Below, piece after piece: positions 48,276-56,835 of a DNA stretch of 64,000 nucleotides; the stretch's first letter is position 1, and every line of letters starts with the position of its first letter. The notes beneath the pieces are model-generated. The model was not told the origin of the DNA. It saw only the letters and a list, made by a program, of their open reading frames with translations, and searched no databases. The DNA comes from Palsa-461 sp036844945 (lineage in GTDB: Bacteria; Actinomycetota; Acidimicrobiia; Acidimicrobiales; RAAP-2): assembly GCA_036844945.1 (NCBI GenBank), contig DAIUEV010000007.1, forward strand, positions 15,656 to 79,655, given 5' to 3'. Both the position numbers and the translations under genes were made by a program.

Positions 48276-49115
48276 TCAGAGCGGCAGCCAGTCGATCGGC
48301 CAGTCTTCGGCGCCGGCCACGCGGAGCTGACGCTCCGAGATCCGCCAACCATCGGGCGTGCGCACCACCACGTCGTGGTAGTACCCCCATATCCGCGGCG
48401 TCGCGTCGCCCGTCGTCCGATGCCACGCGTAGACTGAGGTCAGAACTCTGGCCCGTTCCGCCGATTCGAAGGTGACGAGCACGTTCGCGTTGTGGTGACT
48501 GGTGGCCGCGAACCCAGGCCTCGCGCTGGTGGGCTCCCGTCCCCCGTCGAACATGGCCCGCAGCGCCACCCGACCTCGCGACGGCGGCCCGATCCCCGGT
48601 CCGTAGTCCACGGTGCAGTCCTCGGTGAAAAGCTCCATGAGCTCGTCCGGGCGCTTGTGGTCGACGAGCAGCGAGTAGCGGTGGACGAGATCGATGATCT
48701 CGTCCTTGTCCTGAAGCCGCCGCACCGCCCCTTGCAGACTGTCTCCCACGTCGGCTCCGAGATCCGATATGTGATCCTCGACGTACACCGTCCGGCTCTT
48801 CGAGCGGTCGAAGATCTTCTCTTCGTCGGCGGCCACCGAGGCGATGGCCTCCGGGCGCCCCCGCAGACCCTCCTGCTGGTGCTCGAACGCTGCCCGGTCT
48901 TTGTACCAGAGCTCGGTGATCACGTCGTACTCGGGCTCTTCGACCCGGTCGCCGAAGATCACATGGGACCCAGGGTGCAGGTAGTGCCTCGAGTAGTGGG
49001 TGATCGCCGAGGCGTACTGCTCGACAAACGGCACGTGCTCGTTTTCGTAGCGCTCAATGAACTCCTCGAGCGACAGGCCGGCCTTGCGCTTGAGAAGCAT
49101 CATCACCTTGAACAT
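48276..49115 (-). CDS. EthD domain fused to SnoaL-like domain
   Basis: A 279-residue fusion. Residues 1-~105 form an EthD-like ferredoxin-fold domain (MFKVMMLLKRKAGLSLEEF, then NEHVPFVEQYA and ITELWYKDRAAFE). From ~140 comes an NTF2-fold SnoaL-like domain starting DEIIDLVHRYSLLVDH, with the FTEDCTVDYG segment. EthD proteins help degrade ethers and related compounds. SnoaL-like proteins catalyse cyclisation or hydratase-like steps, or bind ligands. Two such domains in one chain are less usual. ATG 49115 was chosen at the domain start. It diverges from an ABM-domain gene, so both may act on related aromatic or polyketide-like substrates. Confidence 0.82.
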   Translation of the reverse strand: MFKVMMLLKRKAGLSLEEFIERYENEHVPFVEQYASAITHYSRHYLHPGSHVIFGDRVEEPEYDVITELWYKDRAAFEHQQEGLRGRPEAIASVAADEEKIFDRSKSRTVYVEDHISDLGADVGDSLQGAVRRLQDKDEIIDLVHRYSLLVDHKRPDELMELFTEDCTVDYGPGIGPPSRGRVALRAMFDGGREPTSARPGFAATSHHNANVLVTFESAERARVLTSVYAWHRTTGDATPRIWGYYHDVVVRTPDGWRISERQLRVAGAEDWPIDWLPL

Positions 49116-49317
49116 CGAAGTTGGACCCCCACCAGCGGAGCGTCGATCGCCGATCAGGGCGACAGTCTGCATCGGATGGATCGGAAACGGCGTCCGGAGG
49201 ACGCGACGATGGGCACGACCGTCCCCGCCCCGGATCTCGCCGATCGCCACGAGGGATCGGAGCGGTCGGTCCTCTGGTCCTCCGCAGCGCGGGCTCGTGC
49301 GAGGGCTTCGAGCGGCG

Positions 49318-49323
49318 TAGCGT
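49318..49323 (+). promoter_or_regulatory. Leaderless -10 element (TAGCGT)
   Basis: TAGCGT is followed by 7 bases and the ATG at 49331, which fixes that start for the ABM-domain gene and suggests a leaderless mRNA. Confidence 0.38.
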
Positions 49324-49330
49324 CCTGGCG

Positions 49331-49669
49331 ATGCCGTCCGGCGACCAGGGACTCGAACTGACCATCGTCACCATGGTCTTCGACGCCCGGGCGGCCGACG
49401 ACGGGGCCGCCGATCACCTGATGGCCGTCCTCTCGAAGTACGTCGTGCTGTCGCGCAATCATCAGGGGTGCCGCAACATCGACCTGTGCGGATCGGTCAC
49501 CGAACCTGGGCGCTACCTCGTCATCGAGAAGTGGGAGACTCCGGCTGCCCAGCGGGCCCACTTCGACTCCGACGACATGGTCGAGATGGCGCACTCGTGT
49601 GAGGGGCTGCTGGCGAGCCGACCGGACATCGAGCTATTCGAAGGCATCTCGGCCCACGACTTGGCCTGA
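49331..49669 (+). CDS. Antibiotic biosynthesis monooxygenase (ABM) domain protein
   Basis: A 112-residue protein of the dimeric alpha-beta barrel fold. It has ELTIVTMVFDARAADDGAAD, then LSRNHQGCRNIDLCGSVTEPGRYLVIEKWETPAAQRAHFDSDD in typical ABM spacing, including the GCR turn and the W/H residues that line the pocket. Members oxidise quinol-like or heme substrates without a cofactor, or simply bind small molecules. The ATG is supported by a -10 element. It ends 3 bases before the convergent hypothetical gene. Confidence 0.85.
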   Translation: MPSGDQGLELTIVTMVFDARAADDGAADHLMAVLSKYVVLSRNHQGCRNIDLCGSVTEPGRYLVIEKWETPAAQRAHFDSDDMVEMAHSCEGLLASRPDIELFEGISAHDLA

Positions 49670-49672
49670 CCA

Positions 49673-50224
49673 CTAGACCGTCCGGGCGCGCTCGGTCTCC
49701 TCGCAGATCGCATCGAGGTCGGCCCAGGTGAGCCCATCGGACGTCCACACTCGCTCGAAAGCGGCGTCGGACACGTCGGTGAAGCCGTGCCGCATGCGGA
49801 AGTGGTAGTGCCAGCGGGGCTTGGCCACGTCGTACCCGGCGGCGGCCACCCGGCCGAGGCAGTAGACGTCCCAGATGTTCTGCTGGGCCAGGCTGAGCTT
49901 CTCGTCCTCGGGGGCGTCGGCAAACCCCGGGTCCAGGCGGTCCTTCACCCGGAAGAGCAGCCGCGCCAATGCCTCGGACAGGTTCCGATCAGAGAGGTGG
50001 CGCAGCCGTCTCGGATCCTCGAAGGCGCCGCCCTGGGCGAACAGCTCGATGGGGTCCACCGAGACGACCCGGAGCCGACCGAGGGGGTTGCTCTCGTCAA
50101 TCTCGAGATGGACGTCGCCCTCCAGCCCGGCCACCGTGGCGATCTCGGCGGCCCGGTCTTTGATCCGATCGATCTCGAAGAGGACGAGCGTGAACTCCTC
50201 GGGTGTGACCGTGACCTTGCCCAC
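49673..50224 (-). CDS. Hypothetical protein downstream of ferritin-like genes
   Basis: I do not recognise this 183-residue protein. It begins VGKVTVTPEEFTLVLFEIDRIKDRA, is acidic and soluble, and has conserved-looking segments SVDPIELFAQGG, AQQNIWDVYCLG and RWHYHFRMRHGF. The frame is open for ~190 codons upstream inside the ferritin-like gene, but GTG 50224 fits the intergenic spacing (41 bases after that gene). It shares the direction of the two ferritin-like genes and the ferredoxin gene, so it may be part of the same pathway. The histidine cluster RWHYHFRMRH could bind metal. Confidence 0.72.
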   Translation of the reverse strand: MGKVTVTPEEFTLVLFEIDRIKDRAAEIATVAGLEGDVHLEIDESNPLGRLRVVSVDPIELFAQGGAFEDPRRLRHLSDRNLSEALARLLFRVKDRLDPGFADAPEDEKLSLAQQNIWDVYCLGRVAAAGYDVAKPRWHYHFRMRHGFTDVSDAAFERVWTSDGLTWADLDAICEETERARTV

Positions 50225-50265
50225 GGGGGAGCCGGATTCCTCGCGAGCCGTTGGGCGAGCGGCGA

Positions 50266-51153
50266 TCAGCTGGCCGCAGCCGTGGCCTGTCGGGTCGCGA
50301 TGCGCTCGTCTGCCTCTTGGCGCGCCTCGCGTGACACGTCCGCGATCTGATCGATCTCCTCGTCCGTGAACCCGGCCATCTGACGGAAGCGGCGGGCCAG
50401 CTGGATCGGGCTGTCCTCGTCGTCGCTCCGTCCGCCGCCCAGCGAGAAGAGCTTGTCCACCACCGACTGGAATTCGAGGGCCCGGGCCCGGCGCTCCGGG
50501 TCGTCGACCGTCAGCTTGCGCATCCAGTCCGAACCCATCTTCACGTGGGTGACCTCGTCGGCGAGCATCCAGTCCTCGCAGAACTCGAGCACGGGGTCCC
50601 CCGATTTGTCGCCGAACTCGCGCATCGTGTGGAACACGTCGATCGCAAGGCCCTCGAGCGCCCGGTTGACACCGGCCAGGCGGAGGAGCGCGTCGGGGTT
50701 GCAGGCGGCCTGGAAGAGGAACGGGGACTCGCCGAACTCGCCGATCTCGGTCCCCATCGCCTCGGTCAGCTTGACCGAGATCTCGCAATGACGGGACTCG
50801 TCCCAGCACTGCCTGGCCATGTCCAGCTTCAGCGCGTAGGGAACCTCATCGGGCTGGTCACCAGTGTCGAAGTCGTAGCAGGTGCGCCCGGCACCCTCGA
50901 GCGCCTGGATCTCCCCCACGAAGATCCCGTGCATCAGCGATCGGGCTGCCTCGGGGGCGTTGGCCGCCTCCGGGACCATCCGACCGAGGCCGCGTCGGGC
51001 GTTCCGTTCCCCGTCGTCGGCCTGGTCGGCCGCATCCCCGCCGTAGGCGCCGGGGCCGCCGAGGTTACGGGGGTCGTTCATCCGGTCCTCAAAGTTGACC
51101 CGGACGAACCGGCCGTCCCGGGCCAGGTCCTCGACCGTCAGATGACGCTTCAT
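50266..51153 (-). CDS. Ferritin-like (DUF455-type) di-iron protein
   Basis: A 295-residue ferritin-like protein. The four-helix bundle shows carboxylate/histidine positions of a di-metal site: EIQALEGA, WDESRHCEIS, ALEGLAIDVF and ADEVTHVKMGSDW, spaced as in DUF455 and related ferritin-like oxygenases. RHCE and DEVTH are the expected ExxH pairs. DUF455 members include oxidases used in natural product and hormone-like metabolism. ATG 51153 overlaps the stop of the next upstream gene (ATGA), so it is translated with a second ferritin-like protein. The substrate is unknown. Confidence 0.85.
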   Translation of the reverse strand: MKRHLTVEDLARDGRFVRVNFEDRMNDPRNLGGPGAYGGDAADQADDGERNARRGLGRMVPEAANAPEAARSLMHGIFVGEIQALEGAGRTCYDFDTGDQPDEVPYALKLDMARQCWDESRHCEISVKLTEAMGTEIGEFGESPFLFQAACNPDALLRLAGVNRALEGLAIDVFHTMREFGDKSGDPVLEFCEDWMLADEVTHVKMGSDWMRKLTVDDPERRARALEFQSVVDKLFSLGGGRSDDEDSPIQLARRFRQMAGFTDEEIDQIADVSREARQEADERIATRQATAAAS

Positions 51154-51824
51154 ACGCTCGCCTCCACTGCACTCGGCACTTCTTCGGTTCCGATCGAACC
51201 GGGCCCAGCGATCCCTCCGGCACGGACCATGATCGCCTCCAGCTCGGCCTGACGGTCGGCTGCCCGGCGGACATCGTCCTCGCTCTCGATCATCGACTGG
51301 ATCAGCATCTCGCCGTCACGCCAGTCCTCGAACTCGTCGTTGAGAGCCAGCTTGAGCGACCGGATGGTCGGTGCGTCGGTGATGGTCGAGGTGTTGTTCA
51401 GATGGTAGGTGTAGGCCGCGATCTTTCGTGGGATCAGCACGCGGTACACGCCGACGAGCTTCTCCAGGGTCTTGTCTTCGCCCTCGGGCGCTGTCATGGC
51501 GTCAATGAACTCGACCATGGCCTCGTTCGCGGGCAGGGTCAGCCGATCGGGGTTCATCTCCCGCAGCTCCGGGAGGCGCTTGTGCCAGAGCTCGGAGTGC
51601 CAGGCGTGCTTGTAGCAGTGGGTCCCGAGGCGCATCTTGACGTCCAACTCGGGGACCGTGGCGACCCAGCCGCCGAGGGCTTCGAAGAGGCGCATCTCGA
51701 CCCACTTGTAGTTGCCCACCCGCCGGGCGGTCTCCTCGACCGAAAACGACCCTGGCAGTTCTCTCCGGTCCCAGGGGGCGAACGGAGGACGGGCTTTCTT
51801 CGGATCGGGCATCCGCGGCTTCAC
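51150..51824 (-). CDS. Partner protein of the ferritin-like gene
   Basis: A 224-residue helical protein. It contains RLGTHCYKHAWHSELWHKRLPEL, an HxxxH-rich helix that could bind metal, and ALNDEFEDWRDGEMLIQSMIES with acidic residues in helix spacing. It therefore looks like another ferritin-like four-helix bundle, possibly the second subunit of a di-iron enzyme. GTG 51824 gives VKPRMPDPKKARPP. Its ATGA overlap with the DUF455-type gene suggests a 1:1 complex. I cannot name a family with certainty. Confidence 0.78.
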   Translation of the reverse strand: MKPRMPDPKKARPPFAPWDRRELPGSFSVEETARRVGNYKWVEMRLFEALGGWVATVPELDVKMRLGTHCYKHAWHSELWHKRLPELREMNPDRLTLPANEAMVEFIDAMTAPEGEDKTLEKLVGVYRVLIPRKIAAYTYHLNNTSTITDAPTIRSLKLALNDEFEDWRDGEMLIQSMIESEDDVRRAADRQAELEAIMVRAGGIAGPGSIGTEEVPSAVEASV

Positions 51825-51954
51825 CTTCTATTGCGGGAGGCCCCGATCTCACTCAGACCGGCCCCCCTGGTCCGACTGGGAGAGAGCCTATCGACACGAC
51901 CCGGTGTGGGACGAAACCACGGTTGCCGGTGCCCGGTTGGACCCTCCCCCCCGC

Positions 51955-52281
51955 CTACGACCGGGCGTAGCGGTCCCCTCGCCCGAGCGGCTCCTGCCAC
52001 CAGTCTTCAGGGGAGGGCGACCAGTCCGGGTCCGGATAGATGCAGTTCACCGGGCACGGATCGAGGCACTTGTCGCAGCCCGAGCACAGCTCCGGGACGA
52101 TGATGACGTCGATCCCGTGGTTGAAGATCGCCCCGAACTGGGGCGGGCAGTGCCGGAGGCACGCGTCGCAGTTGATGCACTCGGACATCTCGATGCGCAA
52201 CGGCGGGTTCTTCCACTTCTGCCCCCGCTGGCGTGTCGCGATGCGCTCGAGCCGAGTCGACGAAGTTGGCGCATCACCCAC
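51955..52281 (-). CDS. Two-cluster ferredoxin
   Basis: A 108-residue ferredoxin. Two cluster motifs are present: CINCDACLRHCP and CSGCDKCLDPCP, each with the CxxCxxCxxxCP spacing for one [4Fe-4S] cluster. An N-terminal extension of ~30 residues (RQRGQKWKNPPLRIEMSE) and an aromatic C-terminal tail surround them. GTG 52281 gives VGDAPTSSTRLERIATR. It sits 130 bases upstream of the two ferritin-like genes on the same strand, so it probably delivers electrons to that di-iron system. Confidence 0.92.
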   Translation of the reverse strand: MGDAPTSSTRLERIATRQRGQKWKNPPLRIEMSECINCDACLRHCPPQFGAIFNHGIDVIIVPELCSGCDKCLDPCPVNCIYPDPDWSPSPEDWWQEPLGRGDRYARS

Positions 52282-52378
52282 GAAACCAGGCTAACAACCC
52301 TCCCGCCAGGGGTCCGCGGTCGCCCGCTTCATCACCCGGCGGGCTTCCATGCTGCACCGGGTCATGGTCGGACCGATC

Positions 52379-52795
52379 TCAACGGGCACTCCCCTCCTCC
52401 GATCCCAGCACGCGGAACCACACGCAGACCATCTCGGTGTCGTCGGTCACGGCGATCCCCTCCCGCGCGTAGTAGCTGACGTGACCATTCCGCCAGTGTT
52501 CGACCGACCGGAACCCCTCGCCTTCGGCGTCGGCGAACTCCCAGGGCACCTCCGAGAAGGCGAGGACCTCGACTCGGGTGATCTCCACCCGGGCCACGGG
52601 TCGACCACCGTCGCCAAGGAGGTACTGGACCTCACCGACCTTCTCGACCGCCTCGCCTTCGTCGACGTAGTCCTGCTGGAGGAGCCCGGCGGTGGCCACC
52701 TTGACCCCGTCAAGGGCCAGGTTCGTGAGCCGGGTCCGCATCTCCCCGGGTGTGCCGAATGAGAAGGCCCTCTTCCCTTCGTGACGGGGCCACAT
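52379..52795 (-). CDS. ASCH domain protein
   Basis: A 138-residue ASCH-domain protein of the PUA-like fold, thought to bind RNA or act as a small hydrolase (ASCH members include N4-acetylcytidine amidohydrolases). It has FSFGTPGEMRTRLTNLALDGVKVATAGL, then VGEVQYLLGDGG, VARVEITRVEVLAF and EGEGFRSVEHWRNGHVSYY, the usual ASCH order with the conserved GVK and EGE-x-H/W segments. ATG 52795 (MWPRHEGKR) gives the family start; a shorter ATG 19 residues later is possible. It is separated by 97 bases from the ferredoxin gene downstream. Confidence 0.88.
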   Translation of the reverse strand: MWPRHEGKRAFSFGTPGEMRTRLTNLALDGVKVATAGLLQQDYVDEGEAVEKVGEVQYLLGDGGRPVARVEITRVEVLAFSEVPWEFADAEGEGFRSVEHWRNGHVSYYAREGIAVTDDTEMVCVWFRVLGSEEGSAR

Positions 52796-52923
52796 GCGCC
52801 GATTCTTGTGCGAAGCCTCAGGAGCCCGACACTTCACGGAGCCGCCGACCGATGGTGCGAGCGGGACCCATCGCCCCGAGGAGTTTCCTCTTGACGGCCG
52901 AGCGACGGAGGTGGCCGCCGGAG

Positions 52924-53739
52924 TTATCGCCGATTGACGTTCCCAGCGTCGACCGGGATAACGGTCCCGGTGACGTAGCGCGCATCGTCGGACACGAGCC
53001 ACACGATGGCGTTCGACACGTCGACGGCGTCGACCGCCTCGACTGGCATGGCGTTCTGTAGCGCATTCGCCAGTTCGGGAGCATGCTCGAGAATGGCCTT
53101 GACGTTCCCGTTCCCTGCCATCGGCGTGCGGACCGTGGTGGGGGCGACGCTGTTGACGCGAATGAAGTGGGGTGCCAGGTAGTTGGCCCAGGACCGCATG
53201 AGACCGATGACCCCGTGCTTGGCGGCGGTGTATCCCAACATCCCGGCCGCCCCGACACCCGGCCCGACCAGTCCTCCGGTCGAACTGGTCAGAACGATCG
53301 CTCCCCCCTTCGCCCGCTCGATCATCGATGGGATGGCGACCCGGCCGGTGTTCCACACCCCGGTGAGGTTGACCCCGATCACCTCTTCCCACTGTTGTTC
53401 TTCCGAGGCCATTCCGCCCGGACCGATGCCGGCGTTCGCGAGGACGATGTCGGCCGGCCCGAGCTCGGCCACACCTTCGTCGAACGCCTGCCTTAGTGCC
53501 TCGACGTCCCGCACGTCCACCTCGCGTGCGACGATTCGTCGACCGAGCGCCTCGACTTCCTTGACAGTCTGCTCGAGGTCCTCGGGGCTTGACATCGGGT
53601 AGCCAACGGCTTGCAGCTGCCGACAGATGTCGACGGCAATGATGTCGGCCCCCTCTTCGGCCAGCCGGACGGCATGACTGCGGCCTTGGCCGCGGGCAGC
53701 TCCGGTGATGAACGCGACTTTGCCGTCGAGGTTTCCCAT
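52924..53739 (-). CDS. Mycofactocin-coupled SDR family oxidoreductase
   Basis: A 271-residue SDR with the loop TGAARGQGRSHAVRLAEEGADIIAVD, the DI sequence after which mycofactocin-associated dehydrogenases keep their NAD tightly bound. Other segments are the NAG-type LANAGIG, the catalytic Ser in VLTSSTGG, and YTAAKHG with Tyr and Lys. The ADIVLANAGIGPGG region and the insert after IIAVDICRQLQAVGYPMSSPEDLEQTV are characteristic. No mycofactocin biosynthesis genes are in the window. ATG 53739 has a GGAGAGA stretch upstream. The substrate is unknown, perhaps an alcohol or terpenoid. Confidence 0.9.
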   Translation of the reverse strand: MGNLDGKVAFITGAARGQGRSHAVRLAEEGADIIAVDICRQLQAVGYPMSSPEDLEQTVKEVEALGRRIVAREVDVRDVEALRQAFDEGVAELGPADIVLANAGIGPGGMASEEQQWEEVIGVNLTGVWNTGRVAIPSMIERAKGGAIVLTSSTGGLVGPGVGAAGMLGYTAAKHGVIGLMRSWANYLAPHFIRVNSVAPTTVRTPMAGNGNVKAILEHAPELANALQNAMPVEAVDAVDVSNAIVWLVSDDARYVTGTVIPVDAGNVNRR

Positions 53740-53937
53740 CTCTCTCCTTCGGCCGCTCCCACGTGGAGTCACCGCGTTTGCGCGGCGACGTAGGTCCTGG
53801 TCGCGCTCAGAGTAACCGAAGGCTCTGCGGCCACGGGTCCCGAGCACGAGCGGATCGGACCCCCCAATTCCTCGAGCAGGGACTCCGGAGGACCTTCGCC
53901 CCTAGAGCGCCAATCGTGAGCAAGGCATGGTAGGGGG

Positions 53938-56679
53938 ATGCGAGAGCGACCCGACGCGCCTGTGCGACCGGCTGGAGGGGACTTCGACGTGCTGTTGCGT
54001 GACGGGTCGACCGCCCGGATCCGCCTCGTGCAGCCGGACGACGGGCCGGCGATCGTGGCCCTACACGGCCGTCTCTCGGCCGAGAGCGTCCGGTTGCGGT
54101 TCTTCGCACCTCATCCCACCCTCAGCGAGGCCGAGGTGGAGCGGCTGGTCGCCCACACTGAGCCGGACCACATGGCGCTGGTGGCCGAGCGGGGAGGACA
54201 GCTGATCGCAGTCGCCCAGTACGACCGGGACCCGGGCGAGGACGAGGCCGAGGTCGCCTTCCTGGTCGACGACGCCTTCCAGGGGCTCGGGATCGCGACC
54301 CTGCTGCTCGAGCACCTGGCCGCGCTCGCCCTCACCAACGGCATCCGGCGCTTCGTCGCCGTGACCCTGTCGGAGAACCGAGCCATGCGCGACGTCTTCC
54401 GTCACGTTGGCTTTGCGCCCCGCATGAGCGACGCCGCCGGGGAGGTCGACGTCGTCATGGACATCTCGCCATCGCCAGCCGCCGTCGCAGCCGCTGACGA
54501 GCGTGACCGGCTCGCCGTCGTGCGATCGATGGCCCGGCTCCTCGAACCCAGTTCGATCGCAGTCGTCGGAGCCGGGCGGCAGCCCGGTGGGATCGGGCAC
54601 GAGATCGTCGTCAATCTGATCGAGTCCGGGTTCCAGGGCCCCCTGTACCCCGTCAATCCGAATGCCCGCTCCGTGGTCTCGATCCCCTGCTGGCCGTCGG
54701 TGGACGAACTGCCCGTCGCGGTCGATCTCGCCGTCATCGCAGTACCCGCCCCCCAGGTCCTCGATGTCGTGGAGTCCTGCGGCCGCCGTGGAGTGTCGGC
54801 CCTCGTCGTGGTGACAGCGGGCTTCGCGGAGACTGGCCCCGACGGGACCCGCCTGCAGCGCGAGGTCGTGCGACTGGCCCACGCCAATGGCATGCGGATT
54901 GTCGGGCCCAACTGCTTTGGCGTCATCAACACCGACCCCGACGTGTCGATGAACGCCACCTTCTCGGCCGACCTCCCGACCCGAGGCACTCTCGGATTCG
55001 CTTCCCAGTCCGGTGGCCTCGGCATCGCCATCCTCGGAGAAGCGCGCGCCCGCGGCATCGGCGTTTCGAGCTTCGTCTCAATGGGCAACAAAGGCGACGT
55101 CAGCGGGAACGACCTCCTGACCTGGTGGGAACAGGACGAGGCCACCAACGTGATCCTGCTGTATCTCGAGTCCTTCGGGAACCCCCGCAAGTTCCACCGC
55201 ATCGCGCGCCGCGTCAGCGCGTCCAAGCCGATCGTTGCGGTCAAGGCCGGCCGATCGAGGGCCGGGACCCGGGCCGCCTCCTCGCACACGGCCGCCATGG
55301 CGAGTTCGGACCAGGCCGTCGAAGCACTGTGTCACCAGACCGGCGTGGTGCGGGTGGACACCATCGAGGAGCTGTTCGATGTGGCGGAGGTACTGGCCCA
55401 CCAGCCGCTACCCGCCGGCCGTCGAGTCGCCATCGTGTCGAACGCCGGTGGACCGGGCGTGCTGGCGGCGGACGCTTGCGCGGCCCGAAACCTGCTGGTC
55501 CCCGAGCTTTCGGCGGGACTTCAGGCGGAGCTCGCGCGGTTGCTCACCCCGGGGGCCGGGGTCAGCAACCCGGTCGACCTCATCGCCTCTGCCACCGCCG
55601 AGCAGTTCGGCCAGGTCGTCGAGCGACTGGGTTCCAGCGGGGAGGCCGACGCCGTCGTGGTCATCTTCACCCCACCGCTCGTCACCGAGGCACACGACGT
55701 CGCAGTGGCGGTGGCCACCGTCGTCAACCGGACCGACGGGGCTGCCGGCGTACCGGTTGTGGCCGCCTTCCTTGCTCCCTGGGAGGCCTCGGCACCACTC
55801 CGGGAGGCGGGACGACCCGTCCCCTGTTTCACCTACCCGGAGACCGCGGTGCGAGCGCTGGCGGGAGCGGTCCACTATGGGAGCTGGCGGGCCTCACCAC
55901 CCGGCGCTGTCCCCGAGCTCCCACGGACCGACCCCAATGGGGCCCGCCGGTTGGTGGCCGACGAGTTCGAAGACGCGGATCGGAACGCCGCGCCGGACGC
56001 GGGCAGCTGGCTCACCGGGGAGCGAGCGATGGCGGTCCTGTCGGCCTACGGCATCCCCACGGTCACCACCTTGCGGGTCAGCTCCGGCGGCGCCGCGGCC
56101 GAGGCCGCCAGGGCCATCGGCTTCCCGGTGGCGCTCAAGGCGGACGGAATGAAGATCGTGCACAAGACCGAGCGCGGCGGTGTCCGCCTCGATCTCGAGG
56201 ACGAGTCCGCAGTAGTGGCCGCGTTCGATGCCATGCGCGAGGCGATCGGCCCCGACATGTCGGGCGCCATCCTCCAGCCCATGGCCGCGAGCGGTGTCGA
56301 GACGATCGCCGGGTTCGCCCGCGACCCATCCTTCGGCGCCCAGGTGCTCTTCGGACTGGGAGGCACCGCCGCCGAGCTGCTGGGCGACCACGTGGTGCGT
56401 CTCGTGCCCCTCACTGACCGTGACGCCGAAGAGATGGTGCTCGGCTTGCGGGCGGCACCGCTTCTGACCGGCTATCGCGGCAGCGAGCCCACGGACGTCC
56501 GGGGACTCATTGATCTTGTGCTGCGTTTGGGACGCCTCGCCGAGGATCTCCCCGAGTTGGCCGAGGCCGACTGCAACCCGGTGATCGCCACTCCCGACGG
56601 TCCACTGGTCGTCGACGCCCGAATCCGCGTCGCGTGGGACAGCCCGGTCGGTGACGACGTCCGGCACCTGTCGTCGTAA
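53938..56679 (+). CDS. GNAT acetyltransferase fused to ADP-forming acyl-CoA synthetase-like protein (Pat type)
   Basis: A 913-residue multidomain protein. An N-terminal GNAT domain (about residues 20-170) has VDDAFQGLGIATLLLEHL as its acetyl-CoA loop. A CoA-binding Rossmann domain follows (SIAVVGAGRQPGGIGHEIV), then a succinyl-CoA-ligase-like flavodoxin domain (GFASQSGGLGIA and KAGRSRAGTRAASSHTAAM), then an ATP-grasp domain (FPVALKADGMKIVHKTERGGV). E. coli Pat has the GNAT at the C-terminus; here it is at the N-terminus, as I recall for actinobacterial forms. It probably acetylates metabolic enzymes on lysine in response to acetyl-CoA level. The start ATG 53938 has TAGGGGG upstream. Confidence 0.9.
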   Translation: MRERPDAPVRPAGGDFDVLLRDGSTARIRLVQPDDGPAIVALHGRLSAESVRLRFFAPHPTLSEAEVERLVAHTEPDHMALVAERGGQLIAVAQYDRDPGEDEAEVAFLVDDAFQGLGIATLLLEHLAALALTNGIRRFVAVTLSENRAMRDVFRHVGFAPRMSDAAGEVDVVMDISPSPAAVAAADERDRLAVVRSMARLLEPSSIAVVGAGRQPGGIGHEIVVNLIESGFQGPLYPVNPNARSVVSIPCWPSVDELPVAVDLAVIAVPAPQVLDVVESCGRRGVSALVVVTAGFAETGPDGTRLQREVVRLAHANGMRIVGPNCFGVINTDPDVSMNATFSADLPTRGTLGFASQSGGLGIAILGEARARGIGVSSFVSMGNKGDVSGNDLLTWWEQDEATNVILLYLESFGNPRKFHRIARRVSASKPIVAVKAGRSRAGTRAASSHTAAMASSDQAVEALCHQTGVVRVDTIEELFDVAEVLAHQPLPAGRRVAIVSNAGGPGVLAADACAARNLLVPELSAGLQAELARLLTPGAGVSNPVDLIASATAEQFGQVVERLGSSGEADAVVVIFTPPLVTEAHDVAVAVATVVNRTDGAAGVPVVAAFLAPWEASAPLREAGRPVPCFTYPETAVRALAGAVHYGSWRASPPGAVPELPRTDPNGARRLVADEFEDADRNAAPDAGSWLTGERAMAVLSAYGIPTVTTLRVSSGGAAAEAARAIGFPVALKADGMKIVHKTERGGVRLDLEDESAVVAAFDAMREAIGPDMSGAILQPMAASGVETIAGFARDPSFGAQVLFGLGGTAAELLGDHVVRLVPLTDRDAEEMVLGLRAAPLLTGYRGSEPTDVRGLIDLVLRLGRLAEDLPELAEADCNPVIATPDGPLVVDARIRVAWDSPVGDDVRHLSS

Positions 56680-56699
56680 CGGGGGTGGCCATGACGGGG

Positions 56700-56719
56700 C
56701 CGAGGGAGCGGCCCCTCGG
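56700..56719. terminator. Hairpin after the Pat-like gene
   Basis: CCGAGGG-AGCGGC-CCCTCGG forms a 7-bp stem with a 6-base loop, 20 bases after the stop at 56679 and before the convergent dehydrogenase gene. It lacks a U-tract. It may serve as a terminator. Confidence 0.45.
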
Positions 56720-56835
56720 AGGGCCGTAGTGCGCGCCTCGCTGCACATCGGTCGATCGGAGCGTGCCTAGGAGGGCTCCGTACTCCTTGGGGCTGAGCGG
56801 CACGCGCTGATGCCGCCCTCGAGATGACCCACAGC

